Shown here: positions 38,661 to 50,577 of the stretch, in pieces | Layout: every line of letters begins with the position of its first letter | How positions within the stretch are numbered: the stretch's first letter is position 1 | Assembly: GCA_013433145.1 (NCBI GenBank) | Contig: CM024172.1 | Coordinates: forward strand, 11,370,053-11,434,052 | DNA from: Ascaris suum | Taxonomy: Eukaryota; Nematoda; Chromadorea; Rhabditida; Ascarididae | DNA length: 64,000 bases | Direction of reading: 5' to 3' | Made by a program: the position numbers and the translations under genes | The notes under the pieces: generated by a model | What the model was told of the DNA's origin: nothing | Databases searched by the model: none | The model's input: only the letters and a program-made list of their open reading frames with translations

Positions 38661-38794
38661 CTAAAATAGCCCTTCTCGAAATTAATATAACAAGAGCGAA
38701 TGCAATAGAGAAGGTCGTCTTAATGTGCACATTATGTCTATAAAATTCTTGAACTCTAATCTCAGTGGGTGTTAATTCGAAGTCACCGGACGAG
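38661..38794 (-). CDS. Candidate penultimate exon, unknown protein
   Basis: Acceptor CTATTAG, donor TTAG|GTATTC, phase 2 in and phase 1 out, matching the exon at 38570. It encodes SSGDFELTPTEIRVQEFYRH, then a hydrophobic stretch (FSIAFALVILI) that could be membrane-spanning. The 90-nt AT-rich intron between the two exons is of a size usual in nematodes. Confidence 0.35.
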
Positions 38795-39084
38795 CTAATA
38801 GACACACTTGTAAATATAGGCATTCGAATATTATGGCGTTATAATACGCTTTCAAAGCTTTCAAAATACAAAATTTATAGAAGATGCGCAGAAATGTTTT
38901 TATCGATGAATTTTTTTGGGTTTCTATTTGTCGAAGTAAACGTTTTTATTGATTAAAGAGGTTCTTTTTTTTAAATCTAAATGGAGCGTTCTTTCATAAA
39001 CGATTTATAAATGAAGTGAAATGGGTATGAAATATCGCAAAATTGAAATGCAAAAAAAAATGTAACTGCAATGCTCGAATAACG

Positions 39085-39109
39085 TTTTTTTTTTTGGGGG
39101 GGGGGGGGG
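39085..39109 (+). repeat. T11G14 homopolymer junction
   Basis: Eleven T immediately followed by fourteen G. Confidence 0.9.
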
Positions 39110-41345
39110 AGATGCGCTTTTCATGGTCCTTATATTTATTGCATTTTGTTTACAAATGAAATATTGAGAGTTTTTTTTATTGCTCCCTCACCTACTCAAT
39201 TGCTAGAGCATCTTTTATAGATGCATAGTGAAGAAATTTTTTTTCAATCTATCTTCGCTGACGCACAATTTGTGCTAGCAAATTTTTAAGTATGGTAAAT
39301 ATGGTAAGAACGATGAGCAGAAACGACCGCGGAAAAGGATGTGCAACTACCCATTAATTTGCTCATCTATTCGGTAGATAATTCCTAATCACCTATATTC
39401 TGCAAAAGCTTTTAATAAAAGAATTTTTTTTATTCATTGCTTTCAGATTTCACTCAGAAATGCAGCTGCGTACGCAGAATTAATTTGATGGTGAAATTTC
39501 CCATTTTATTTACTTATCAAGGTGGCAATTATAATTGCCACTGTAATCGTGGTTCAACGTTATAATAGCACGCGAATGGAATAATATGTGGGCGGTACAA
39601 CAAAAGGTCGACTACCGAATATACCTTTGGCAGGATGTATTTGGAGATCCGGCTGCCAGCAATAAATAGCCAGCGCCCGCTTAAATTGCCCATGAGTTGA
39701 ACGATGCTGTCAGATCGGATTTATTGCAATTGCCCGCCCTCAAATTCACACCTTCCATGTCATACTTTTTATTCATAAACACCATTGCAGCTTGAATAAC
39801 AAAGATCGTAATTTGAAGGATTGCTTCTGGAGGCTATAACGGCCGTCAACCAAATACTATGAAATACCGAATCAATATATATGGGAAATAAACAGCGTAA
39901 AGAACCTTTCGATGCTAGAGTTAGTCTAGAGGGGTTAAAATGGTATTTACTTTTGCACTGCCAACAGCCAGGTCAATTAATATTGCAAGAAGACTCACTT
40001 CCATAGGCTTTTGCAGATTTCCGTCTGCAAAGCGCATTGTGATAGCGCTATGTATCTATATCGAATGCTAATCAACCGATAAAATGCGTACAAATTTGCA
40101 TACTGACTTAAATATTTGCAATTCTATAAAAAACTAACATGATCGATTTGAAGGTTAATAAAATGGCAATCTCATTACATACTCAAGAAATTTTTTAATT
40201 CCTCATTTCAGCCGTGTTCCATTGTCGCGGCAAATGGGCGCAATGCAAAAATAAATACTTACGATGCCACAACCGCTATTCGCTAGTATATCAGAAATTC
40301 ATGTAGTCAATCTTCAACTCATGCAGTTGATGTTTTATTGGCGCAGCTGCGATTGAAAAAAAAAGTATGTGGAACCGGTTATGTTTTCCGGAATAGAAAA
40401 ACCTACCATTCAAATGGTCGAAATTCGGTCATAGCCGGGACAACATGACAATCAATGATTTAGTTTCATTGTTGCATATCGTTGAAGTACAATTTAATTA
40501 GCAAATAGTTAATTACTTAATTATGGCAATCGTACTAGATCTTCGAATCAAATTTAGCACAACCAATTGATTGAATTATCCCGAAAGAAATATAAATATA
40601 AACAAATTGACGTTGAGGTTGTGCAATGCATTTGATCTCAATGTTAAGGATGCTCGTTGAGCTTTCAAAAGAAATTCTAAACTAATAACTCAGAAAAATA
40701 AATATTCCTTATAATAAAACGAAAATATTTTGCTAATTAAACCTATTACGTATAAATAGAACGATATCGATTTATTTATAGAATTGCAAATAGAAAAATT
40801 CATCAGAACGAATTACACACTTATTTTACTTCTCACCTAATATAGTTGATTTTTCATCGAGCAAATTTTATGAATAGAAAAACCTCTTAAACGTTTAATT
40901 ATTAATAATAATGGTGAAAGTTTTTGTTTATCAATTTTGATGGTTTTAGATTGCACGAGTTCGATGCTGAAAAACTTGGGCAAATAAACACGCTTGGAAA
41001 TGTTGATTTTTGCTGATAATCTAAATGTATTTTTCGACAATCTGAGACAATTGGCGAGTAACTAGCATAAATTTGATTCCCTCGCCTTTTCGCAAGAACA
41101 TGGCGCTAGAAGCATCGAACAACAAGATTGACACAATATGCGGATATGACCCTCTAAAAGATCAGCGATTGCCGAAATACTTCAAACCAATGAGAAATAG
41201 TCAACAGTATGTGTTCATATGATGCCAGTCTATTGCAGAATAAAATCAATTAATAAACTTGCATTTCGAATTTGATTTAGAAGCGAAAAAGGTGCTAGTT
41301 GCTCCTTTGGTCAACGATTCGAAACTAATGGACATTATGTTGCGA

Positions 41346-41479
41346 ATATATATATTTATTTATATATTTGTATTTATATTTTATACTTTATTTATATTTT
41401 ATATTTATATTTATATTTATATTTACATTTATATTTATATTTATATCTATATTTATATTTATATTTATGTTTATATATA
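41346..41479 (+). repeat. TTTATA hexamer array
   Basis: Imperfect tandem TTTATA/TTATAT units over about 130 nt, with occasional C or G substitutions. It produces a spurious Ile/Tyr repeat frame. Confidence 0.9.
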
Positions 41480-44400
41480 ATGGATAGGAGGTTACTAGAC
41501 TTTAGTGACAGTCAAAAGAGCATAAAATATGGAAGACAAATTCTATCATAACTAAATACACGTATGCATTAGTAAAGCAAAAATAGTTTTTTCTATAATA
41601 TATAAAACCGAGAATTTTAGGCAATGAAGTAAATATTAGTTGTTAGATCACAATATTATGAGATAATGCTCATTCCCAAATGTCATTAAGAAGGAAAACA
41701 GTATGAGCACGGATGACCATTTCTTAGAACACACAAATCACTAATCTCATAATCGGATTATCGATGGAGACGACCGCTAATGAATAAAGCTTATAAAGTG
41801 ACCAACTAAAGCTTGGCACTATTGCATAGAACGATGTTACCCCACTTGCGAACCGCGAGCGGAGTTGAGCTCGTGCTACCACCACACTGCGTACGCATCA
41901 CTACTGTGCTCAGCACTTCGCATGCGAATAATAAACGCCTATCACAACAACTCGAGTACTTCTAATAGCAATATGGAATGTTTTTTTTTTCTAGAAACGT
42001 GCGATTTTTTTTTGCAGCCATTGAATTCAGAACGTCAAATAACGTATCCATAGAACATTTCAGCTCAATGTGGGCGAACTGCTCCGCCTCCTTCAATTGT
42101 GCTGAAATTTTGTATTAAATTCGCTATCAATTTATTTCTTCAATATTTTTGGTAAATGCGAATTTGCTGAGTAAATGCAATGGAAACTCTCAATACTTCT
42201 TTGTGAATTTAAGTGTATATGCGTCGATTGTTCTGGAATTAGTGTAATCCATATGAATAAGCAGCTTTTAATTGGATTGAAATCTTGACCGAGTAATTAT
42301 AAAACTATGACCGACTAATTCAGGAAAACCTTATATCGATAAAATGAAGAAAATTCCCCATCCACAATACTATTGCTACGTTAAGCTAATTCAAATAATA
42401 TTTTAAAACTATTTGAAATAAACTTATTTTTAAGTGTTATTTAAAAATAGAGCTTTTTTCTTTTTCAAATATAAGAGAGAATGTTGGAGAGGAGCGAGAA
42501 GACGACTTAAAAACTCATCGGTTAGTATTAGTTAGTGTGCCACATGCCTAATGCCCAATAGCTTTTAGCAATAAAAACGCATTCATTATGAATGTCGAAT
42601 TAGTGTGTTCATTGTCTCACTCGCTAAATAGCACAATAATGAAACATTTACAGCATTTAAATACTCCCGGAGGTCTAAGGGCTTGAGGTTCTAATTAGCC
42701 TAGGTATATGGTAAAAATAAAGGAGAACCCAATGAAGTTTGGTGGAAGATTTATTATTAGTGTAATATTAAGTGAATATTAATCTCATAGTAACCAATAA
42801 AAAAAACTCGTCCAATAACGCCTTTCAATCGATCTAATTGGCACTTCGAAAGTAATTGATAAAAGAAAATTTTTTGAATACTTTTAGCATTTCATCGTTA
42901 ATTTAATTGTCGGATGCTCGTCGAAAGAGGACTCAACGAAGCGAAAGGATTTCTTTCACTATGATATTTATCACCTCAGTAAAATATAGAGAGTAACTTC
43001 ATTTCCATATAATTAAACTATATATCTGCCATTTATTGACAGACAATGAAATGAATTGTTCCATTCGATGTAACAGTAAACGAAATATTAGTGTACAATT
43101 GTTTTATTTATTTTTATTTTATTTTTAATATCCCGATGTGGGAAAACATATAAAAGCTATAATTAAGGCGAATAGGCATTTCATACGTAAGAGCAGCAAT
43201 TGCATGTTGGATGCAACAACTCACCCGCAGATGTTTAAAAGCTGTAAGAATGGGTGTTCTAACGATGTCGACGGCAAGTAGATCCTAAACTCATATCACA
43301 CAAAACCGAAAGCGATGGAGAACTTTGTTTGTCCCGGCCATTTGAATACTTTGTTGGTTAAAGTAAATAACTAAACAAATTCAGAGAAACACTAGGTATT
43401 TCATCATCCAAATTGACCAGTTTCAGAAGTCTTTCGAATTAGACCACCTTCTTATTTGGTATAGGATGTGATAATATGGAAGCAGATTATTGTTGTACTT
43501 GTATAACATTCACCAACATGGCAATATTTTTTGGAGTAGGTCTTTCACTAATAGAAGCATACCACCCAATAGAAGCATTTGAAGAAGCATCTTGGAAAAT
43601 AATAGTCCCTTCTGGAGTACAGTGCTCTTTTTGAATGTATGCCTACGCCGGAAGAGAATTCCCTTAAGTTACCCATCAAGTTACACATAGAAAACATCGA
43701 AATCATAACTAGATAACTTGCAATATTAATCCCTTTTAACCTAACGCTTTATTATGTTCACATATGTTAATTAAGATATTTATTTCTGCAAATAGTAAAA
43801 TGAGGAAAACGGCAATAAAAAATTCAAAAAAAAAAAAACATAACGCTTTATGCGAGCATCTAAAAGAATAAAAGCATCGAATTTTTCATTCGAACAAACC
43901 TAATATCCTATTCTTATTATTTTTTAAATCACTTCATTTCATATAAATAATAATACATACATACTCATAGAAAATAAATGATGAATGTAAACGGATGATT
44001 GAATGCTTAAAATCGCATTGCATACAAAGCGCAGCTGCAATCAGAAACATTGCTTTTAACTCTTCTTGTCTTCATGAGCCCATTCCGCATCCCACTGTAA
44101 CAAATTTAATTAAAGCAACTTGTTGTGATCGATGATTACAGCTGCTTTCGAGGCATTTGTTGATCCTTTCATCCTATCTACGAAATTTTCAACGCATAAA
44201 TGCACATCTTATTTCCATCCATTCAATCCGACGATATCTGGCATATGAGAATCGATGAAATCGACAAATAGTTGGCCATTTAAATTTCAATATTTTCTCG
44301 AAGGAAATTTCCTCTGCCCATAATATTTATGCGTCGATCGGAGTTTTCCAGCTATGGCGATCTTTCACTGAGAGAAAATTTCGATCACATAGAAAGCAAT

Positions 44401-45488
44401 AAACTCATAAGAAAACTATTCAAACTATCCACTCATTTAATAAATCACATTATTCTATCAATCAATCTAATTTCTTGAAGACTGGCGCACCAAAAAAAAA
44501 TTCTATTAACTTATGAGTGAAGAAATAGAATAATTGAAGTGAATATATAAGACAAAAGTAAAGATCCAGATTAAAGTAAAATAAATAAATATGAAAGTAA
44601 AAACACATCTGTGACCGGACGGATACACTGAATAGCAAGTAAGACCGCAGCCTATTTATACCTTCGGCTACGGCCCTGAAGGCATGGGGAGGTCATAATG
44701 CACATGAGGGAGATACTACATCAAGATCAAACAACTATGAGCGTACAACTTGTTACATAAATGAACGCTATCACGACCACTGTGACCATAAAACTGGTTT
44801 GATCATAACAAATCACCTTTAATCACTCGTTAACAGTATAATAAATAATGTGGGTTTTATAACGTCTCATACTGTAATTACTGTAATTCTCTACCTGCAA
44901 TGGTACACCTATAATAACCCTCATTGTTATTTACTCTCATTTCTCAATTAGATAGTTATTTGAATATTGTTTGATGAAAAATCTACTAAAATCTGAGAAC
45001 AACTAATAGCCATCTTTTGCGAGAAATATTTCAAAACTTCTATGCGCATCTCTATCTTTTTTTTTTTGATGCATATTTTCTCTTTTTTTTTTCCTATGTA
45101 TTATGCAAAATTTTACATCAATAAAAAAAATTCTATGCAATATTTTTCTCATGCGTAAAAAGTATATCTTATTTATTTATTTCTCTTATATTTTTTTAAA
45201 ATTTTTCATTTATTCATTCATCTTTGCTTCTTTCGCTCTTTTTATTTCGCTTTATTATCCAATAATCACTATTCATATTTCATCGTTCATTTTTGTATCG
45301 TTGCTGTTGATAATACGACGACTGATTGTTCATTTAAGGCTATAGTTTCTCATCAATGCAAACCTACATTCACAATAGATTCTATGCAATTTCATTCTAT
45401 ATGTCTTTCTTTTTTTTGCATCGAATACTACTAAACTTTGATCTTGTCGCATAGTCTAAATAATTCACAATTATCCCATCGCCCCTCT

Positions 45489-45504
45489 CCCCCCCCCCCC
45501 CCCC
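45489..45504 (+). repeat. C16 homopolymer
   Basis: Sixteen consecutive C in AT-rich sequence, 145 nt from the (AT)n array. Confidence 0.9.
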
Positions 45505-45645
45505 GTCGTCTTTGTTGAAAATTTCCACCCACTTCCTAGAAGAAGTTATTTACAATACGAATTCTCAAAGTCAGCTAAGTTATTTACAAAAAATTCTTAT
45601 TTTCTAATTTTCTCGAAGTCAGGTAAGTTTTTTAATTTTCTAATT

Positions 45646-45778
<133 letters not shown>

Positions 45779-45947
45779 AGTCAATGATTGGTACCATTGG
45801 AATTCATCTCGTTTCTAAACTCCATTGTTTACTAGAAACATGTTTTCATTGCAGAATCTTTACTAGCCCTCTAAAAGCAGCAAATGTTCACTTCAGCAAC
45901 AATGCGATAAGAAATAACTTCAATCATAGAAATTAGATACTCCTTAC

Positions 45948-46019
45948 CTCTAATTATCAATGCGCTGTGTCCATCGAATCCTTCTGGGCAGTCCCACTGC
46001 TTCCGGGTCCATGATGCTT
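45948..46019 (-). CDS. Candidate exon, unknown protein
   Basis: Acceptor ATTCAAG, strong donor AGAG|GTAAGG, phase 1 in and phase 1 out. It encodes SWTRKQWDCPEGFDGHSALI. Its entry phase matches the exit phase of the exon at 48383-48545, so the two may belong to one gene. All three minus frames are open for part of this segment, so an old repeat is the main alternative. Confidence 0.3.
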
Positions 46020-47117
46020 CTTGAATTTTTGTAAAGTCTCTAAGGTTTTACCGCAGTGAAAATTTTCCAGCGCCTTGAACTTTTCCGTCACGCAGAACTT
46101 CTTTCATGATCACCGCAACGTTTGAGCACTCCGAAAATTTTCAGAATGGCCTACCTAGTGATATCAAGAATGTTTCAAAACTCGGTTTGTTCTAAGGCTA
46201 AGGAAGATCGAGGCATGAGGCACAACCTCTCCCTCTTCCCTCCATCCAAACCTGGGAAAGATGTCACGTCCCTGACCCAGGATCGCCGAAGTCCTAGTGT
46301 AAGGCTCCAGAGCAGTCAAAAAAATTGTATGCGCTTCACATCCGAACAGATTACACATTACATCGGCCGATTCGCAAAGGAACGAAACTCTTCTGGAAGA
46401 ATCGACCGATCAATTACGGTTATGGATATGTATACATATCATTTCAACTTTTCTGACATGCTTTCGCATTCGTTTTTACCATTTTCGTCGAATAATTACA
46501 TCTTACTTGTCAAAGAGCGTTTCCATTGTCAAAAACCGATGCTTATAGTCTCATTATTTAATTCTATCTCCACGTTTCAATGATGTTCGATTTGAATACT
46601 GTCATTTCATTAAAAAAATTACGTTAATCATTCGAAGAAATAGCATCTCAACGTGTTAAAATTTCAACGGAAATGAAATGATGTGGAGATTTTCTCATTT
46701 TTCTCTCTCGTTCAATCAATTATATCAACATTACTAGGCGATCTTTGTCGAATAATTTCAAATTATTCTAAAATTGCATTCCATAAATCACATTTCAAAT
46801 AGCACTTAAATAGCTAAAAATTCTTTCATACATAAATTTCGAAGCAATAAAAAAAAAAACAAAAAACAAAAAACAAAACAAAACTAAAACTCGGCAATAT
46901 TTTACAGCTTTTCTTTCTATCGTTGATTTGATAGAATATAAATGATCGTTTATTAATTGCAACAAAAAAAAAAGAAAGATGTGAATCAACTTTATTTTAC
47001 GGCCACACACTTAAACTGCGCAGTTGCGAACTTTTTTTTTTTACAGGTAATTGCAAAATTATTAACAACACATTCAATGCAAACAAATCCACAGAAATTG
47101 CGTCATCTGTCTAACAT

Positions 47118-47198
47118 ACCTCTCCCAAAGGTGTTCACATGCCTTACCTTCTTATCTTAAACTTTATCAAACCTCTCTCAAAGGTGTTCACATACCTT
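47118..47198. repeat. 28-bp direct repeat, period 53
   Basis: Copies at 47118-47145 and 47171-47198 differ at two positions (core AAAGGTGTTCACAT identical). Confidence 0.85.
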
Positions 47199-48116
47199 CT
47201 CATCTCATATTTCACCTTTTGTAATGACAATAGATATTCAACTCATATGCGCTTAACTTCTACGAAAGAACGACACGTTAAAATTTGGTATATTCGAGAA
47301 GTCCCACATAAACACAACGTTTTCATCGCCACTTCATTTACGAAAAATCAAAAAAGAAAGCACAGATATTGAAAGGTATGTGTGATAGCTGAATGACGCA
47401 CAAAGCTAAATATGGTCGTTGGCCAGCACGACCGACAACATATTATTACGCATAAAATCGACAATATTAGGGCCAAACGTTTTCCTTATTGCGTTCATAT
47501 TCCTCATTCATTCATTTTTTTTTTTCAACGGAGAACGATCATGAACGTCTTTAAGAAAGCGGCTATTCGTGAGTGGAGAGAAAAAACATCAACTATAATC
47601 TTAGCAAAATGATTTCAATATTTCATCAATTAAATAATTTAGAAAATATTTCGTCAAAATATTTTTTAATAATCGCATTATCATTGAACGATTCACTTAA
47701 TTTCTATTTATTAAAAATTTCCTAAGAATTTTACTCAATAAAGATTATTTCCATTTGTCATTTACTCCCCCCTCCCCCCCCTCCTCCCTTCTCAGCTCCC
47801 GTTTTTTTTTTTGGAATATCGCCTTAAAAAATGATGAAAATCAGATAGCCCTCAATTAACACAAATATATCAATGCTATTGTTAACAACTACCAAATTTC
47901 TACGAATCATAAGAACAAGCAAACAAAAAAAAATCCATCAACACATAAACGAGCCGATTAAGTGGCTTCTTCGGGAAACGATGGGCGAACCAATCAGCAC
48001 AAAATACTGAACCGTCCACAAAGCACTCAAAATAGCCATTTACGTCGATGGAAGCACTCGTTTCAACACCATACAAATTGGGCCAATTCTAAGGATCTAA
48101 CTCCATGAACATCTCG

Positions 48117-48131
48117 CCCCCCCCCCCCCCC
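48117..48131 (+). repeat. C15 homopolymer
   Basis: Fifteen consecutive C. Confidence 0.9.
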
Positions 48132-48382
48132 GCCCTCCGAAGAACAGCATAAATGCAAACCTCCGCAAAAAAACAGTTTCTTACGATCGACGTATCAAAA
48201 CAAACCTCTTATATTGCCACTCTCTAACTTACCCGAATAACCCAAAAATGAATAACGCCGATATTGCATACGTATTCCATCTCTTTCAACGAAATGATGA
48301 AATAACAGGTTAACCTAAAGTTCAATTCCTCCAAATAAGTTCCAACATGGAAAACAGATCTGGAACGGTGAGAAAAAAATAC

Positions 48383-48545
48383 CTGGTGATAGAGTAATTT
48401 CATCGGAAATGGTCGAAGCGTGAAAGGAAATCATCAAACAAATCCGGTCGGCAAAATAGAACAAAGCACCTCCACAACTTAACGACAATCGCATCGGATT
48501 CACTTTACGATATCCATTGATTCTCTCGTTGAGTTGATTTCCAAT
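48383..48545 (-). CDS. Candidate exon, membrane-like protein
   Basis: Acceptor CTTGATAG, donor CCAG|GTATTT, phase 0 in and phase 1 out, 54 codons. The translation begins IGNQLNERINGYRKVNPMRL and continues SLSCGGALFYFADRICLMIS, then FHASTISDEITLSP. The hydrophobic middle could be a transmembrane segment. Composition is clearly protein-like against an AT-rich background. Family not identified. Confidence 0.42.
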
Positions 48546-49812
48546 CTATCAAGATAATATTCCACCTTGATCCGTCTACTTAACAATGTCCCCAATAACC
48601 ATCATATTGTGCTACCAAACGATGAATCTCTTTCAAAATCGAAGACAACGTTCAATAAAATAGATGATGTAATTTGCAAAAAAAAAAAAAACCTTAAGAA
48701 AAATAGGAAGGTTGCAATTGGAACGCCAAAAAAGAAATTTCTATCTTGTATCATTAATATATGAAAATACTATTCATACAAAATGACCTATCATCATAGC
48801 AAAAACATTCGTGGAAGACAGTAAAAAAAAAAAAAAAAAAAACTAAAAAATTGCAGGAATAAAAACAAAACACAGAAAAAAAACAACATTGCATGAAATA
48901 CGTAGAACGCCTCTATAAATTACGCTTTCTTCTCCATATGAATGCCAATATTCGAATGACAACAACCTTAATAATGAATGCGTTCATCTATTCAAAAACA
49001 ATATACCTTACTTCATTCACAGGTATATGAAACGTGAAGCATCTTTCCTCATAAAAATTAACTCACGCTCTTGATCAATGATAAAAAAAAAAAGAAAAAA
49101 ATATCTATCATCTCTAAGAACTCTTCCGATAAGAATAACATAAAGATTTCAATTCGCTCTATCTTCTAATCCATTATATAGTCATTAAAAAAAAAAAAGC
49201 GCAAATTGGGCGTTTTTTAACAATAGAAACACATCACGTTTAGCATTCTCTGACAAATTAGACATAATCAATTCTAAAATCAACATAAACAGGACAAAAA
49301 AAAATGCGTTTGTTTATATCGTCGAAATATCGCCAAGCTTTTTTTTTTCTCGAATAAGATAAATTCAAAAAATTAAAAAACACACTATCGTTTGCGTGGA
49401 TAAGCAATCGAGCAAATTAATGCATCCATTTCTTTGTTGTTCATTAAACGTTAAATATGCTATGTTCTCTCTCTTTCCCCCCACTCCCACCCCCCCCCCC
49501 CCCCCCACCACTCCTATATTCTATTAAGCAAACAACCGACGAAAGAAAATATTAAATTCCATATGCTTCACAATCACCACAAATTCCTTTCATTTCTCTA
49601 TAATCTTACTTAATAAGAACTTTTTGTGAAAAACTCGAACACCTCAATTGTACCTTCAATCCTTTTATATCCTCGTCAACAAGGCAAAACGTATATGATA
49701 AAGGGCCCATTTTGATGAGTTACATGTACGTAAGAAAATACCAACATGATATAGGTAAAAAGAAGAAAACAAAGGAATAATTATTAAAAAAAAAAAGGAG
49801 GTAGAATCACGT
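48546..49812. other. AT-rich stretch between candidate exons
   Basis: Long A-runs (48679-48691, 48822-48842, 49082-49092, 49187-49198) and the C17 run. No exon recognised. Confidence 0.4.
49490..49506 (+). repeat. C17 homopolymer
   Basis: Seventeen consecutive C, preceded by other C/T-rich sequence from 49468. Confidence 0.9.
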
Positions 49813-49908
49813 TCAAAAAACACTCAACGCACCGAACGTGAAAAAAATAAAAGAATACAGCGACTTCTTTAAATAGCAGCACAACAACGATCGATCCGCT
49901 CCAACCAT
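49813..49908 (-). CDS. Possible first exon of a downstream cistron
   Basis: ATG at 49908, six nt after an acceptor-like TTTATAG (exon would start at 49914), opens 31 codons reading MVGADRSLLCCYLKKSLYSF, then hydrophobic residues, before TGA at 49813-49815. A donor such as TTCG|GTGCGT could end it earlier. It lies only 45 nt after the AATAAA of the KMT2E/SETD5-like gene, the arrangement expected of a trans-spliced downstream gene in a nematode operon. The signals are short, so this is speculative. Confidence 0.2.
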   Translation of the reverse strand: MVGADRSLLCCYLKKSLYSFIFFTFGALSVF

Positions 49909-49952
49909 TGTCACCTATAAATTAACATATTTTGTGAGTTGAACTCCACTAA

Positions 49953-49958
49953 TTTATT
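49953..49958 (-). promoter_or_regulatory. Poly(A) signal AATAAA of the KMT2E/SETD5-like gene
   Basis: First perfect minus-strand AATAAA I find after the stop at 50197, giving a 3' UTR of about 240 nt. Confidence 0.5.
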
Positions 49959-50196
49959 TATAAAAATATACGATCCCAGAGCAAGAGAGAATTCAATTCC
50001 TTTGGACTTTAAGCGGATTTCACCCTCTCTTTCTAAAATTGTCAATTTCTTCTTAGTGAAGAAGTGATGGGCAATCTGAGGGAAAGTTCCTCTCGAAAGA
50101 TTAGTTCATGACACTTTGCATGTCAACCTTTTACTTTAAAATGTAAATTGAACAAATGTGAGGTACTTTCCATTAGCAATTGTACAAACGCTGCAA

Positions 50197-50577
50197 TCAC
50201 AACCTCCTTGTTCGAGTGGACTGTGTGCTGGATAGAGCTGCTGCTGCCCTCGGTGGGGGAGGCGTACGACCCCGTGACGATATAACGTTGCTGGTGCTCG
50301 ACACGGTTGCTACTGACACCGGTGGACGACTACGACGTGGCTCGCCTCGATCGGAAGTAAGCAGAGGTGGGGGTGGTGGTGGAGGTGGAGTACTGCCGGA
50401 AAACGTATTCTGATTCGTTTCGACCTCAGTACCACATCCGAGCACAAGTCGCATACGCTCTTCAAGTGACATTCTCGCTTCCCTTGCTTCCAATGTCACC
50501 GTCTTAGTCGGTGGGAGAGGTGGTGGAGGAGGTGGCGGCGTTCGTGGAGGAGGAATCACTGCTGACACACGGCCATC
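50197..50577 (-). CDS. KMT2E/SETD5-like, terminal exon (polyproline tail)
   Basis: Acceptor GTTGCAG, phase 0, stop TGA at 50197-50199. It encodes DGRVSAVIPPPRTPPPPPPP, then KTVTLEAREARMSLEERMRL, a second polyproline run, and a basic end RTRRL. The proline runs are candidate SH3/WW/EVH1 ligands. The sequence is much richer in GC than the flanks, with GGTGG/GGAGG repeats on the plus strand at 50367-50392 and 50510-50550. Confidence 0.7.
   Translation of the reverse strand, partial: DGRVSAVIPPPRTPPPPPPPLPPTKTVTLEAREARMSLEERMRLVLGCGTEVETNQNTFSGSTPPPPPPPPLLTSDRGEPRRSRPPVSVATVSSTSNVISSRGRTPPPPRAAAALSSTQSTRTRRL

Larger units (their letters stand above)
46020..48382. other. Stretch with GC-richer patch and direct repeat
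   Basis: 46122-46583 is a 153-codon plus-strand open frame and 46164-46358 an overlapping minus frame; neither shows known motifs. The patch 45950-46420 is less AT-rich than its surroundings and may be a decayed repeat or gene relic. The remainder is AT-rich with A-runs, and holds a C15 run at 48117-48131. Confidence 0.35.
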
